DNA of 64,000 nt from Linum tenue. Its lineage: Eukaryota > Streptophyta > Magnoliopsida > Malpighiales > Linaceae. Positions 23,282 through 33,282 of the stretch are shown in pieces. The position numbers and the translations under genes are program-made. The notes under the pieces are model-generated. The model made no database searches, had not been told where the DNA came from, and saw nothing but the letters and a program-made list of their open reading frames with translations. Location: NCBI GenBank assembly GCA_946122785.1, contig CAMGYJ010000003.1, forward strand, positions 32,071,811 through 32,135,810, in the 5' to 3' direction. Positions within the stretch are counted from its first letter, which is position 1; the number at the start of each line of letters is the position of its first letter.

Positions 23282-23853
23282 ATTGACCAGAACCTTGCAA
23301 TCCGAAACAACCTCTGTAAAGACTGGATTGACAACCACCAATCTGCACGCTTCCAGGAGAGCTTTCGCCTCCACCTCAATTGATGAAGAACAAACGAATC
23401 TTCCTGCCCGTCCATCACAAATCTGTCCATTAGGGTTGGTAATAACTACCCCGAAAGTCTCCTTCTAAGAATCATATTAACAAATGATATGTCACATTGA
23501 ATCCTTTTACAGGGAACACCATGCGGTGGAGAAGATGGTTGTGGATTATCCCTACTCATCGGGAATGTGAGAGAACCTCCAAATACATGTTCGTTCCTTG
23601 CTTCCCAAATGTTCCAAAGGCAGAAGAATTTTTGCCTATTGGAATGGAAAGGTTCCGACGACTCTTTCATCGCGAAAATCCATTGCGTAAGGTTTCGAGG
23701 AGGGGAAAAAGCCGAGACAACATGATTCCAAGTCTCCACAGAATGAGGGCAGGTGAAAAGGTAATGGATCTCTGTCTCCACCGCCTCCCCACACAGTTGG
23801 CATCTGGGATTGGGAGAGCATCTTCTGTGAAAGAGATTGAATTTTGTTGTCAA
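23282..23853 (-). pseudogene. LINE 3' coding remnant: zf-RVT then RNase H-like domain
   Basis: The minus frame 23853-23446 carries CQLCGEAVETEIHYLFTC then WNIWEARNEHVF, the plant LINE zf-RVT region. A second frame (about 23470-23285) has GVVITNPNGQICDGRAG then EVEAKALLEACR and VVSDCKVLV, the RVT_3/RNase H-like pattern. The frame change between them and the truncation at both ends mark a pseudogene. Confidence 0.75.
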
Positions 23854-23957
23854 AAGTTATTGTTATAACCGTTACAAACTTGAAAGTTGTGAGTCTTGTG
23901 ACCATTGAGGTGTATTTTGTATAATATATTTAACAGTTGTCTAACTATGTATGACGA

Positions 23958-24656
23958 GAAAGGGCAAATTTAAAAAATTGCTGAAAAATTACTGAATGGC
24001 TAAACGTCGCCCTAACTTTACTATTATCGCCCTAATTTGAAATATAAAAATACTAAATTACCCTTCATTAATCAAATTAAATTCAACAAAACAATCAACT
24101 TCTGAAATCCCTAATCCTTCATTCATCCGGGCTAGTTCTACATGACTGATTGCTCCACGGCCGGAACCGGAGGATAGACCGGCCAATTAATATGGAGGAA
24201 ACTTGAATAACAATGGACATGAATGCCAATTTCCCTCTTCCCACCCAGCGACATCAACATGGATGCCAATTTCCTTCACTTCCTGCCCCCAAAATCTCTA
24301 ATTTTCACCGCCCATCACCCCGCCACTTTTAATGCTAACTACTACTAAACAGTTACATTGATCAAGTTTCTCGCCGCAGCCGGGAGAAGTCCACTAGCGG
24401 GGACGAAACTCCACCGCCAACGCAGCAGCTTACCCTAAAATAACAACTTTGCCGGAGAACGTAGAGGTGAGGTTCTGGCGGTGGTAAAAAAAGCGAGCAA
24501 ACAGGATGTTGGCGGCGGGCGGTTGAAAATCAGGCGCCGAGTCAAATTTTTCCAATTGTGTTTTAATAAGGGTAAATAGGTAATTTTAATTAGGGCGATT
24601 ATAAAACTTAGGGCGACAATTAGCAACCCTCAAAAATTAAGGGCCAAATTAGGAGA
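23958..24656. mobile_element. TIR element with GTCGCCCTAA words (about 700 bp)
   Basis: The left end (AGGGCAAATTTAAAAAATTG..GTCGCCCTAA..ATCGCCCTAAT) is mirrored by the right end (ATTAGGGCGAT..TTAGGGCGAC..AAGGGCCAAATT). Arms are about 80-90 bp. No target duplication could be fixed, and no transposase is present. Confidence 0.55.
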
Positions 24657-24990
24657 AAAATTAATTCACATGTTGAAATAGGGAAAACATCATATTTTTG
24701 GGGGGTGGATAGTAATATAATGTCTTGATTATAATAATAATAATACTCAGGCTTATAGTCACTGTAAAATTCAAAATTTTAAAAAATCATTATCTATGAT
24801 AAAATATATGAAAGGTATATATAGAAGGATAAAGAGGGCTGGCGAATGAGGTTTACATATAGGAGCTTGAGAGAGGTGGGATCGGAAGAGGACCCTATCT
24901 AACTAAGTGAACTATCTTATTATTCCTCTAAGATAAAGAGTACCAAAAGAAGCGAGTGATTACTACAAGAAAGGAAAGGAATCCATTAGA

Positions 24991-27292
24991 TCAATTGAGA
25001 CAAGAGTAGGCTAAGGCCTTCTCCTCACTCAGCTCCTTTGCCGTGGCATCCATCTTTTCCCTTGAGAAGTCGTCAATCCGCAATCCTAAAAACATGGCAC
25101 CACTTATACTTACGATCATTACAAAAATCATACGACATGTCAGCAGCTAGAAAACTCGTCAGTAACCTAACTAAAACCCTTATGTATTATGCAACACAAA
25201 TAGAATCATTTTATTCCAACTATCTGGGAGGAGAAGAAAAAATTTGGATGACAGTATTTGGTATTTTTTTACCTTGGACTATGGACCATTTCCCATTGTC
25301 GCAGGTGACAGGAAAGGAGTAGATAAGACCCGCTGGAACTCCATAGGATCCATCTGAGTACACTCCCATTGAAACCCATGTCCCCTTGTTTGTTATATTT
25401 TCAGGTAGGTTGCCCAGATCAGAAGAGAAAAAGAATATTAATTCAAATCATTCCCACCAAATCAACAATCAATAATATATCTTGCGCTGGCTAGCTGGCA
25501 CTGCACAATGTAGTAAAAAACGAGTTTCTACGTAGAAACGGCTTTTTGCGCACGTACCTTGGGTGTCCCGAGTACCCAATCCCTGATGTGATCACAAGCG
25601 GAGCTGGCAGCAGAGAGCGCGCTGGACAACTTGCGAGCCTTGATGATCGCCGCGCCGCGTTGCTGGACGGTGGCGATGAAATCACCGTTCAGCCACGGGT
25701 CGTCGGCCACGAGCTCCCTCACCGATCTATCCTCACCGTTGCAGCTTGTTCGAACCGTGGCATGGTTCACGTCCGGGTACTGGGTGGAGGAATGGTTCCC
25801 CCAGATGATCACGTTCTTCACGTCGCTGACCTGCGCCTTCACCCGCCCGGCGATCTGGCCCAGGGCCCGGTTGTGGTCGAGGCGGGTGAGGCATGTGATG
25901 TTGTCCGGCGGGATGGAAGGCGCGAACTCCTTGAGGATGAGCGCGTTGGTGTTGGCCGGGTTCGCCACCACCACGACTTTGCAGCCCTGGGCCGCGTTCT
26001 TTTCCAGCGCCGAGGCTTGCGCCTTGTAGATGGAAACGTTCCTCGACATCACGTCTTTCCGCTCCATGCCTTCTTTCCTCGGGAACCCGCCAACCATCAC
26101 CGCCACCTTCACGCCTTTGCACGCTTCCGCCACGTCCGTCGTAGCCACCACGCCTGATTCATCGCATTTTGTTCATGGTTTTTTTGTGAGGTTTTTTTTA
26201 TTTTTTTATTTCAATCTATCACAATGTATAGACAGAGAAAAAGTGACTACATGCGTATGCAATGCGGTCAAAATCGCGATTTAAAACTTAAAAGCTTACG
26301 ATTTTACTCTTTTAGGTCACCAAAAACGCTTTTGTTTCCATATAAAATCTTTAGCGTATAAAATCGGAGTAAACTGCGCTTTAAAGCTTAAAATCTTATG
26401 GTTTTTTTACGATTCTAGTTTGTCAAATCGCTTTACGCTTCTAGTTCACTAAATGAGTATTCTTTTAATGAAATTAATTATTAAAAGTTTTATTTTAAAC
26501 GTATATCACGAGCAATGTGATGAATTTGAGAGTAAAAGATACATATCAGGTACTTCGATGCATCCTCAGCTTCAATAGAGTAATCTAGTTCACCAGCTAG
26601 ACTCTTTCCAAATTCATTAGCATAGAAGGGAAGGTGACTTATTGTTAAGACCTATATTTACGAACTTATTTTTTTTTTTTGATGAATATATTTACGAACT
26701 TATTGTTAAGGTGCTATGAGTTGCTCTGCTTTAGAAATGAATTGCATGTATTTATTAACTTATCTAAAATTATATGCGCACTCATATTTCACATAGTATA
26801 TATGTCGTACTTGACAAATTTTAAACTATTTTTACCGTATGCATAAAAAAACTTACTGTTTTTACGCTTTGATTCTACGCTTTACGATTTTACCCATTTG
26901 TTGTTTCTATCTAGAATCGCGTTTTTCACTGCATTGCATGTATGTATGATCTACGACCCTGAATCGCTGATACTTTATTTGGACCTTTGAGGAGCGGGAA
27001 AGCAGCATCGAGCAGTTCCATCTGCACACCCTTGAGAGCCTCGGCAGCAGGCTCAATGTCGAGCATGTGAAGGATTACGGGCTGGTCAGGGCCGAGCATG
27101 ACTCCTCTTGCAACCATGGGGACAATTGCGTACCCAATTTGCCCTGTGCGTACACAGAAGAGGAGGAACGTAACCCTAAAATTAAGTTTACCTAGTCCAT
27201 CTGAAATGGCAAAAAGGGAGAGTACTGAGATGGATGAGTTGGTACCAACCAGCAGCTCCAGTGACGAGAACCCTTACTGGATCTTTGCTCAT
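24991..27292 (-). CDS. Cytosolic NAD-dependent malate dehydrogenase (complete, 5 exons, 334 aa)
   Basis: Exons 27292-27250, 27143-26985, 26153-25558, 25384-25273 and 25085-24991 join in phase and end in TGA. The enzyme interconverts malate and oxaloacetate with NAD in the cytosol. Visible motifs: NAD-binding GAAGQIGYA (12-20), the active-site loop FPRKEGMER with Arg93 and Arg99, NPANTNA, DHNRA with Asp160 and Arg163, and GNHSSTQ with catalytic His188. The C-terminus ends [19 protein letters not shown] and the start [15 protein letters not shown] matches plant cytosolic forms; no transit peptide. Plant cMDH is normally 332 aa. Exon 3 is unusually long (596 nt) and GC-rich against AT-rich introns. 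Intron 2 (831 bp) is mostly a TIR element. Confidence 0.95.
26258..26938. mobile_element. TIR element in malate dehydrogenase intron 2
   Basis: The ends are TGCAATGCGGTCAAAATCGC and, inverted, TGCAATGCAGTGAAAAACGC. The interior repeats TTACGATTTT/AAAATCGT words. Flanks (CATGCGTA / TGTATGTA) are only weakly alike. It fills about 680 of the intron's 831 bp and is probably hAT-like. Confidence 0.65.
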
Positions 27293-28148
27293 TTCTTGTT
27301 TCCTTTTTTTCCTGCGCGCAAGATTGAACTGTCCGTAGAAAAGTATGTGATAATTAAGTATGGAGGTAGTTGTAGGAGTAGTCACAAGTTTAGTAGTAAT
27401 TAATAAGCTGGATCAGACGGATTGTTTGGTTATGAATGGTGACTAAGTTTAGGGTCCCAAAAACGGGAAAATGGATCTCGATACAGAAACCAGATTCTAT
27501 AGTGTGACTAGTCAAAATCTTCCCCATGGTCTCGCCTCTCTTTTCGCAAGCCAGACAACTTAAACAAGTTGACTGATATTTTTGGAGTTGCACGGCCTAT
27601 GAATATGTGGATTAGTTTCTTTTATGTGATTACACTACTTTTTAATGTTTGTCCATTCTTCTTCTCGTCTCTTTTATAGTGGCCCTATTTAAGGTAGGAT
27701 CTCCTTCACTACTATACTTGAAAGTTGGATAGCAGGTGTAGTCAAGAAAGTGTGTTTGAATGTAGTTCATGATTGGTAGTAGTTTGGAAGAAGATTAGTT
27801 TGGTTTTGGCCGATACTAGTGGCCGTTGCTTGTAGGGAAGGTTCTATTCGAAACCATAGAACCTTCTGTTGGTTTTAGTTTGAAGATGTGGAACCTCATG
27901 CTATGTTTGCCACCATCCAAAACAAAAGCATTTTCCTCATGTCCAAGACAATAGCCAATCATATGAACCCGACCTCCGCACGAGCAAGTGACGACAACCA
28001 TCTTGTGAACTCTAACATTTAGAGGTTACTGTCGTGGTGAAGAGACGATAGGGCTAAGTGTTAATGATGTGCACCTCTTGCATCAAATTGCCCTGACCCC
28101 ACTGGTCGAGAGTGAGTGATTCATTCACATTTTGCATGTTCATATCTT
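27293..28148. other. Upstream of malate dehydrogenase, then older LTR-element sequence
   Basis: 27293-27600 should hold the MDH 5' UTR and promoter; no clear TATA box was seen. From roughly 27700 to 28148 the sequence continues, across the young LTR element, into 31132-32300, and looks like an old degenerate LTR retroelement. Confidence 0.35.
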
Positions 28149-28522
28149 TGATGCGGAACGAGACTTCGCGCACCGGTGATCTCGAGCAATTTAGCGAAAG
28201 AACTAGACAACACAATAAAAGAACTACTTTTCTCTACTAACTACTTATACTTTATTCATCGACTTAATAAAACGAAGAGCAAAGGTACATATTTATAGGA
28301 CAAGTCCCACAAACCCCTTTCCCCTTAAGACAAGGAAACCCAAACCCAAAGCAACAAGTAAACGAATACTTCCTAAACAAGATAGGTAATAATAATCCTA
28401 GACCCAAACTAATACGAATAACCCGAATAATAACCGAATATCCCAACACATAATAATAATAATAAAACAACAACAATAATAATAATATTGATGGGCTCGG
28501 CCCAAGATGCTGTCACGCATCA
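28149..28522 (-). repeat. 3' LTR of the young element (374 bp)
   Basis: TG..CA bounded. Its minus-strand TATA motif CCTATAAATATGTAC lies at 28285-28299. Confidence 0.93.
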
Positions 28523-28569
28523 ATCCTCCCCCCTTTTAAGAACTTCGTCCCCGAAGTTCAGGCGCCATC

Positions 28570-30639
28570 TCAACCTGGATCGATGAAGAAGAATCGCTCC
28601 CATGTGTTGATGACAACAAAGAGAGTGGATGCCTGTCGATCTCGTTTACGACGCTTCCAATTACGTTCCGGGACTTGAACGAATTCTCCACCATTGCTGC
28701 GGATTCCAGCTTCTTTCACCTTCTCACGTATTGCATGGAAGTTCCACTCAACTCCCTCTTTCCAACGCCGTTCACCATGTATCCCTCCAGCCTGCCGACC
28801 ATGCATGGGGTAAAGAACCATAAATTCTCCCTTCCTACGTACTCCTTGTATGGCATTGTGGGGAGTCAAATAGTCAACCTCCAAGGCTTCTCCCCCAACG
28901 GCAACGTACGCTTGGTCGTTGATCATCCCGTAGCCATCATGAAATTCTCGACCCCGTACATCTTCATATCCTCCCGTCAAGTTGTGCATGCTCGGGAAAT
29001 CACATCCGCGACTAGGCCCCCTCACGATCGTAGGATGCGAGAGCCATGTAACTGAATGTAGGCTCCGCGAGACTTGGACTTGTGACATTGTCCTCATCAG
29101 CCTCTCCCTCTCGGCGGGGTTTTCTTCAAAGTCTTGCCTATGGCTTTCATGACTCACCCCGTACAAGAGCCCATGGGTCAGCCCTCCAATACGTAGCCCG
29201 AGTCCGTCGAACTTCATTTGATAACGGACCTGCTGTTCGCGGCTCGATCCATCACCGAATGATGGTTCAAACTCATGGCTCATTGAAGTTGCACTCCCGT
29301 CGTCGAACCCTTGCTTGCCTCCAGGCGTGAGTGGTCGGCCAGTCCCCTTCCTCACGTCCCACTCCTCCCTGCCATCTTCAAACCCATTGTGCAAAATACC
29401 CTTACTTCGCTCATGTTTACCCGTCATCTCCCTTATCGGCTTCGGCGCGTAATTCACAAGACCATAAATTGAACTAACCACTCCTGTCGTCACCCGCTCC
29501 AGTAGTTCGCCGTCCTCCGTTTTGTTAATCAATGGAGGCGCAACCACTATTGTTACGTTGGTGGCCCGTGGCGGTGGAGCATCAAGGGCAAAGGCTTCAT
29601 CTTCGTCCTGGGCCTTCTCCAACACGACAATGGCTTCCTCTCGCAGCGGCAAGGATTCACGGGTGGCTTTTGCAGCAGCTTTACGTTTCTTCCTCTTCTT
29701 CTTGCGATAGAATCGCCTCCCCCTTTTAAGGCGGATGGCTATGCACAGCGCCGGCGAGGTGGGGTCTCGTGGCGTCGCCGTGATTGGTGTTCCCTCAGGC
29801 AGCGACGGTGGTGCGATGATTCTCGTTGACGTCGCGGTTGCTGGCGGGGTGGCGGGGACGACAACATCAACTGCAGGGAAGACTTCTTTCAGCTTCGACT
29901 CCAAGGGCTCAGCCGTTTGAAGAATCGGGTGACCTTCTCGATTGCGGCGTCCTGTCCTTCTAGGCGTGACGTCACTATCTCGTGAACTCTCGGCAGCAGC
30001 TGTAGTCTTGTTGTCAGAATTAATGGCTCCTTGCAACGTGACCCAGGAGCCTTTGTATTTGAAACGCATGGTCGCCTTCTTCCAATCGAAAGATATCGGA
30101 CTTGCTAGCTCAAGCCATTGACAACCAAGAACAACATTGGTTTCACGTAGTGGCAGCTCGTACAAATCAACTTGAAGTTGTATCCCCTGTATTTCAATTG
30201 GCACCGCTTCGTAATATCGTTGGCACAATAGGGAACCCCCATTAATTACCTTAACTTCGAAAGGCGCGATTGCTGTAGCTCTCAAGAACAATCTCCCGGC
30301 AGCTTCGCGGCTCACAAAATTGTGCGAGGATCCACTATCGACGAGGACGGCAGCTGATTCTTGATGGATGGTGGTGTCGAAGCGGATGATCGTCGGCTTG
30401 AAAACGCCGGTGAGAGCGGATAGCGAGATCTCTGCTGCGGCCAGAATAGGTGATTTATCCGGCGGCTCGTCAATCTCGATCGGCGGTTCTCCATCGACAA
30501 GTTGTAGAACTTCATCCTGCGGCAATCTTCTGCATCCTTCGAATCGCCTTTGGATGATGTCCAACATCACGTCGGTTTCCGTCAAGCGTGCCCTGTATGC
30601 GAGCGTCGTCGAGCTCGGTTCGTCGGAACGTCTCTTCAT
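28570..30639 (-). CDS. Retropepsin-containing single ORF of the LTR element (689 aa from first ATG)
   Basis: The ORF is open from inside the 5' LTR, but the first ATG is at 30639 (MKRRSDEP). Residues 1-70 resemble the gag-protease linker. The gypsy retropepsin is clear: AEISLSALTG, VLVDSGSSHNFV (catalytic D-S-G at about 101-103) and TNVVLGCQWLELASPI. Next comes a stretch like the protease-RT linker (LKEVFPAV, a proline-rich part, AIRLK). Then, instead of RT, there is a very basic segment GRRFYRKKKRKKRK (about 307-320) and some 350 residues with no domain I recognise, rich in G, R, H and E. The non-coding tail resembles the usual gypsy pol ending. No CCHC knuckle is present. Function unknown; the intact frame in a young copy suggests recent or selected coding capacity. 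Confidence 0.8.
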   Translation of the reverse strand: MKRRSDEPSSTTLAYRARLTETDVMLDIIQRRFEGCRRLPQDEVLQLVDGEPPIEIDEPPDKSPILAAAEISLSALTGVFKPTIIRFDTTIHQESAAVLVDSGSSHNFVSREAAGRLFLRATAIAPFEVKVINGGSLLCQRYYEAVPIEIQGIQLQVDLYELPLRETNVVLGCQWLELASPISFDWKKATMRFKYKGSWVTLQGAINSDNKTTAAAESSRDSDVTPRRTGRRNREGHPILQTAEPLESKLKEVFPAVDVVVPATPPATATSTRIIAPPSLPEGTPITATPRDPTSPALCIAIRLKRGRRFYRKKKRKKRKAAAKATRESLPLREEAIVVLEKAQDEDEAFALDAPPPRATNVTIVVAPPLINKTEDGELLERVTTGVVSSIYGLVNYAPKPIREMTGKHERSKGILHNGFEDGREEWDVRKGTGRPLTPGGKQGFDDGSATSMSHEFEPSFGDGSSREQQVRYQMKFDGLGLRIGGLTHGLLYGVSHESHRQDFEENPAERERLMRTMSQVQVSRSLHSVTWLSHPTIVRGPSRGCDFPSMHNLTGGYEDVRGREFHDGYGMINDQAYVAVGGEALEVDYLTPHNAIQGVRRKGEFMVLYPMHGRQAGGIHGERRWKEGVEWNFHAIREKVKEAGIRSNGGEFVQVPERNWKRRKRDRQASTLFVVINTWERFFFIDPG

Positions 30640-30746
30640 TCCTTCGCTTGGCAGGAATGGCCGATCCTCTCTCAACGGTTGCTGGACAAGAGCAGTTGAT
30701 GAAGCGTGCCCTGGGAGCGATTTCGAGCTCGGTTCTGTCGAACCAG

Positions 30747-30758
30747 GCTCTGATACCA
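30747..30758 (-). other. Primer-binding site, tRNA-iMet
   Basis: The minus strand reads TTGGTATCAGAGCC two bases inside the 5' LTR, an exact match to the standard TGGTATCAGAGC. Confidence 0.93.
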
Positions 30759-30760
30759 AT

Positions 30761-31131
30761 TGATGCGGAACGAGACTTCGCGCACCGGTGATCTCGAGCG
30801 ATTTAGCGAAAGAACTAGAAAACACAATAAAATAACTACTTTTCTCTACTAACTACTTATACTTTATTCATCGACTTAATAAAACGAAGAGCAAAGGTAC
30901 ATATTTATAGGACAAGTCCCACAAACCCCTTTCCCCTTAAGACAAGGAAACCCAAACCCAAAGCAACAAGTAAACGAATACTTCCTAAACAAGATAGGTA
31001 ATAATAATCCTAGACCCAAACTAATACGAATTACCCGAATAATAACCGAATATCCCAACACATAATAATAATAAAACAACAACAATAATAATAATATTGA
31101 TGGGCTCGGCCCAAGATGCTGTCACGCATCA
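30761..31131 (-). repeat. 5' LTR of the young element (371 bp)
   Basis: Holds the likely promoter: TATA motif CCTATAAATATGTAC on the minus strand near 30897-30911, placing the transcript start at about 30870, inside the LTR. Confidence 0.93.
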
Positions 31132-31136
31132 ATCTT

Positions 31137-32460
31137 ATCCCGGTGAAGACCTAGTTTGCTCATTCGTCTATTCCTAGGGCTTGATCTTTATGCATGGATA
31201 ATTGCGGTTTGTGAGTGGTTTTGTCAAGGCATGTGTTGGTTTGTGAACAGATTGAGACCTTTTCATTTGTACGTTCCTAATGCATTCTTATGTGGTTGCC
31301 GGTATCGCTTGTGATTGTCCATGTGTCGGTGCCAAATAAACATTGAGATTCATCCATTTTGTGCCCTTTGATGTGTCCCTAGGTTATTTTTGTTAGGTTG
31401 AAATATTACCTTGTTTGAGATTGGTTTGCTTGGGGACAAGCAAACGTTCAAGTGTGGGTGTGTGGTTCGGGTCCAATTGTACACATTTTACTCATCATTT
31501 CTTGATAGTTTGACTTTGCATTTCATCGTCCATCGGCCTATTTTACGCTAAATTGTGCTATTTTTTTATACATTTCACGTCCTAGCACGTGTGGAAGGGT
31601 CGAGGACGAGTTTTAGAACGATTGGAGGTCGAAAAGCGCCAAAAAGTGAAGAAAAGTCCAAAGTCATGGTTTGGATGGCAACCGTGACAATTTCCCCCGA
31701 GGGCGTGAAAATCTTGGGATCTAGAACCATTTCGCGCGTCTCGCGAGCATAAGGGTGATCACGATTTTGGGCAAGCCTTGGCCAATTGAGTCACCTAGTA
31801 GGGCGAATTAGGGCAACTCTCAAACCTCGATTTAGCACCTTGATTGGTTGTTACTTTGTCGTCCGGAAGTTCCGAGGGATTGGGTCTTGCAACCCTTAGT
31901 TGATCGGTTAAGAGAGCTAGGACTCCTAACTTATTGTTGCAATCATTAGCCGAAAGGTTAAGAGAGCTAGACTTGCTAGTTTATTGTAGCAATCCTTAAT
32001 CCATTGATTGAGAGAGCTAGGGTTTCTAGTTTAATAGTTTTCCTTAACCGATTGATTAAGAGGGTGAGGTTTCCTTCACTTATTGAACCCTCCTAACGGT
32101 GTATGAACACACCTTCACACAATTGCATTCTTTTTGGTCGATCTTGATATGTGACTAGGGGGAGCAATACCCGGATGAATCTTCTCTCATTGGGACAACC
32201 TCGATTTACTTTACTTGTTTGTTTATTTGGTAGTTTTATTAGTTTTAAACCCAAAATCGTTTGCTAGATAACAAATTAAGCAATTGAAGTAGGGGTACAT
32301 GGACTGGCCCGGGTTTGACAATTAAAACATACTTGCCCTATCCTGCACCCGACTAGAGTTTATACTTGAGCTCTAGTCGGGATTATAAATCCGCGGTGTA
32401 GTCCGAGCGAGTCAGCTTCGTTCAATTTATCGCTCGTTGTACTAACTTTTTTGTGATAAC
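31137..32460 (+). mobile_element. Degenerate LTR-retroelement 3' region (host of the young element)
   Basis: The text around 31430-31480 (GCTTGGGGACAAGCAAACG then AAGTGTGGGTGTG) resembles the purine-rich boundary before the 3' LTR in Athila-like elements. Downstream, 31850-32060 has a loosely repeated TAAGAGAGCTAG..CTAGTTTATTG unit (three to four copies). No ORF of note. Family assignment is tentative. Confidence 0.35.
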
Positions 32461-32539
32461 GTTGACACAACTTTTTTTTTTTTTTTGACAAAAACAGTGA
32501 TAGGGAGAACGTTTTAATCCAAATTTAGATAATTAAAAA

Positions 32540-32910
32540 AATTGTCCGGTTGTGAAGCACTTCTACTATGCTATAAAGCATTGGTGCTTTAATGTACAAC
32601 TTGAAGTTATATCATAACATTAAATGTATAAGTTCAGATTGTACCATAAAGGAATTTGTATCTTTATGGTAGAACTTTACAACTTAAATTTATACCATCA
32701 CATAAATGTACAAGTTCAAGTTGTACTATAAAAGACTTAAATTTGTACCATCACATAAAGGTACAAGTTCAGGTTGTACTATAAAAGAATTTGTACAAAA
32801 AAGTATAGGTACAATTTGATGTTGTACCATAACGTTAAATGTATAACTTCAAATTGTACTATAAATTAAAAAATCTATAGCACCAATACTATACACCATA
32901 ACATTGTAAA
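32540..32910. repeat. MITE family B, copy 1
   Basis: Repeated GTACAA..TTGTAC and TACCATAA words throughout. The ends (CTTCTACTATGCTATAAAGC..ATTGGTGC and GCACCAATACTATA) match, inverted, those of the copy at 37390-37705. It is almost entirely self-complementary. No ORF. Confidence 0.65.
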
Positions 32911-33282
32911 ATTTTGGACATTTTGAGAAAAAAATGGCATAAACCACTCCACAGAATATTAAAATTGAAAAGCCACCTCACAATCACAACTAGAATAAAC
33001 TTAAAATTTTCGTGCAACGGGACCAAGATGACTGAGCAAATTTCTACCAAAAAAAAAAAAAGATGACTGAGCAAAAAACCATCTCCAAAATGAATCCAAC
33101 TTTAAAAAAAAAAATATGTGTCACCTTTACAGCTCTAGGGAGATCTTGCCATTTATTGATCAAACTATGGGAGCAAGGATGCCCAATCTTATATGTACAA
33201 GTTATTGAATAATTCTTACTTCCCAGATGGTTCCCAAGGATCTGAGCTGTGCCCTTTTCACAAGCAGTTGCTTCCTCTGAAA

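Larger units (their letters stand above)
28149..31131 (-). mobile_element. Young non-autonomous LTR retrotransposon with one long ORF (2983 bp), target duplication ATCTT
   Basis: Perfect ATCTT duplications lie at 28144-28148 and 31132-31136. The LTRs (28149-28522, 374 bp; 30761-31131, 371 bp) differ by about four substitutions and one 3-bp indel, so the insertion is recent. LTR ends are TGATGCG/CGCATCA. On the minus strand a tRNA-iMet primer site follows the 5' LTR (30747-30758), and a purine tract AAAAGGGGGGAGGA precedes the 3' LTR (about 28524-28537). The internal 2238 bp are nearly filled by one ORF. gag capsid, RT, RNase H and integrase are absent, so movement must rely on another element. 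Confidence 0.95.

Noticed and set aside
25546..26157. 203-codon plus-strand ORF
   Set aside because: Antisense shadow of the GC-rich MDH exon 3; no domain.
27188..27385. N-terminal extension of malate dehydrogenase by 31 in-frame residues
   Set aside because: The frame upstream of MSKDP is open to 27385, but the first codon there is GTG and no in-frame ATG exists. The ATG at 27292 matches the family start.
30640..30825. Start of the LTR-element ORF inside the 5' LTR
   Set aside because: The frame is open, but the codon at 30825 is GTG. The first ATG is at 30639, so the annotated protein starts there.
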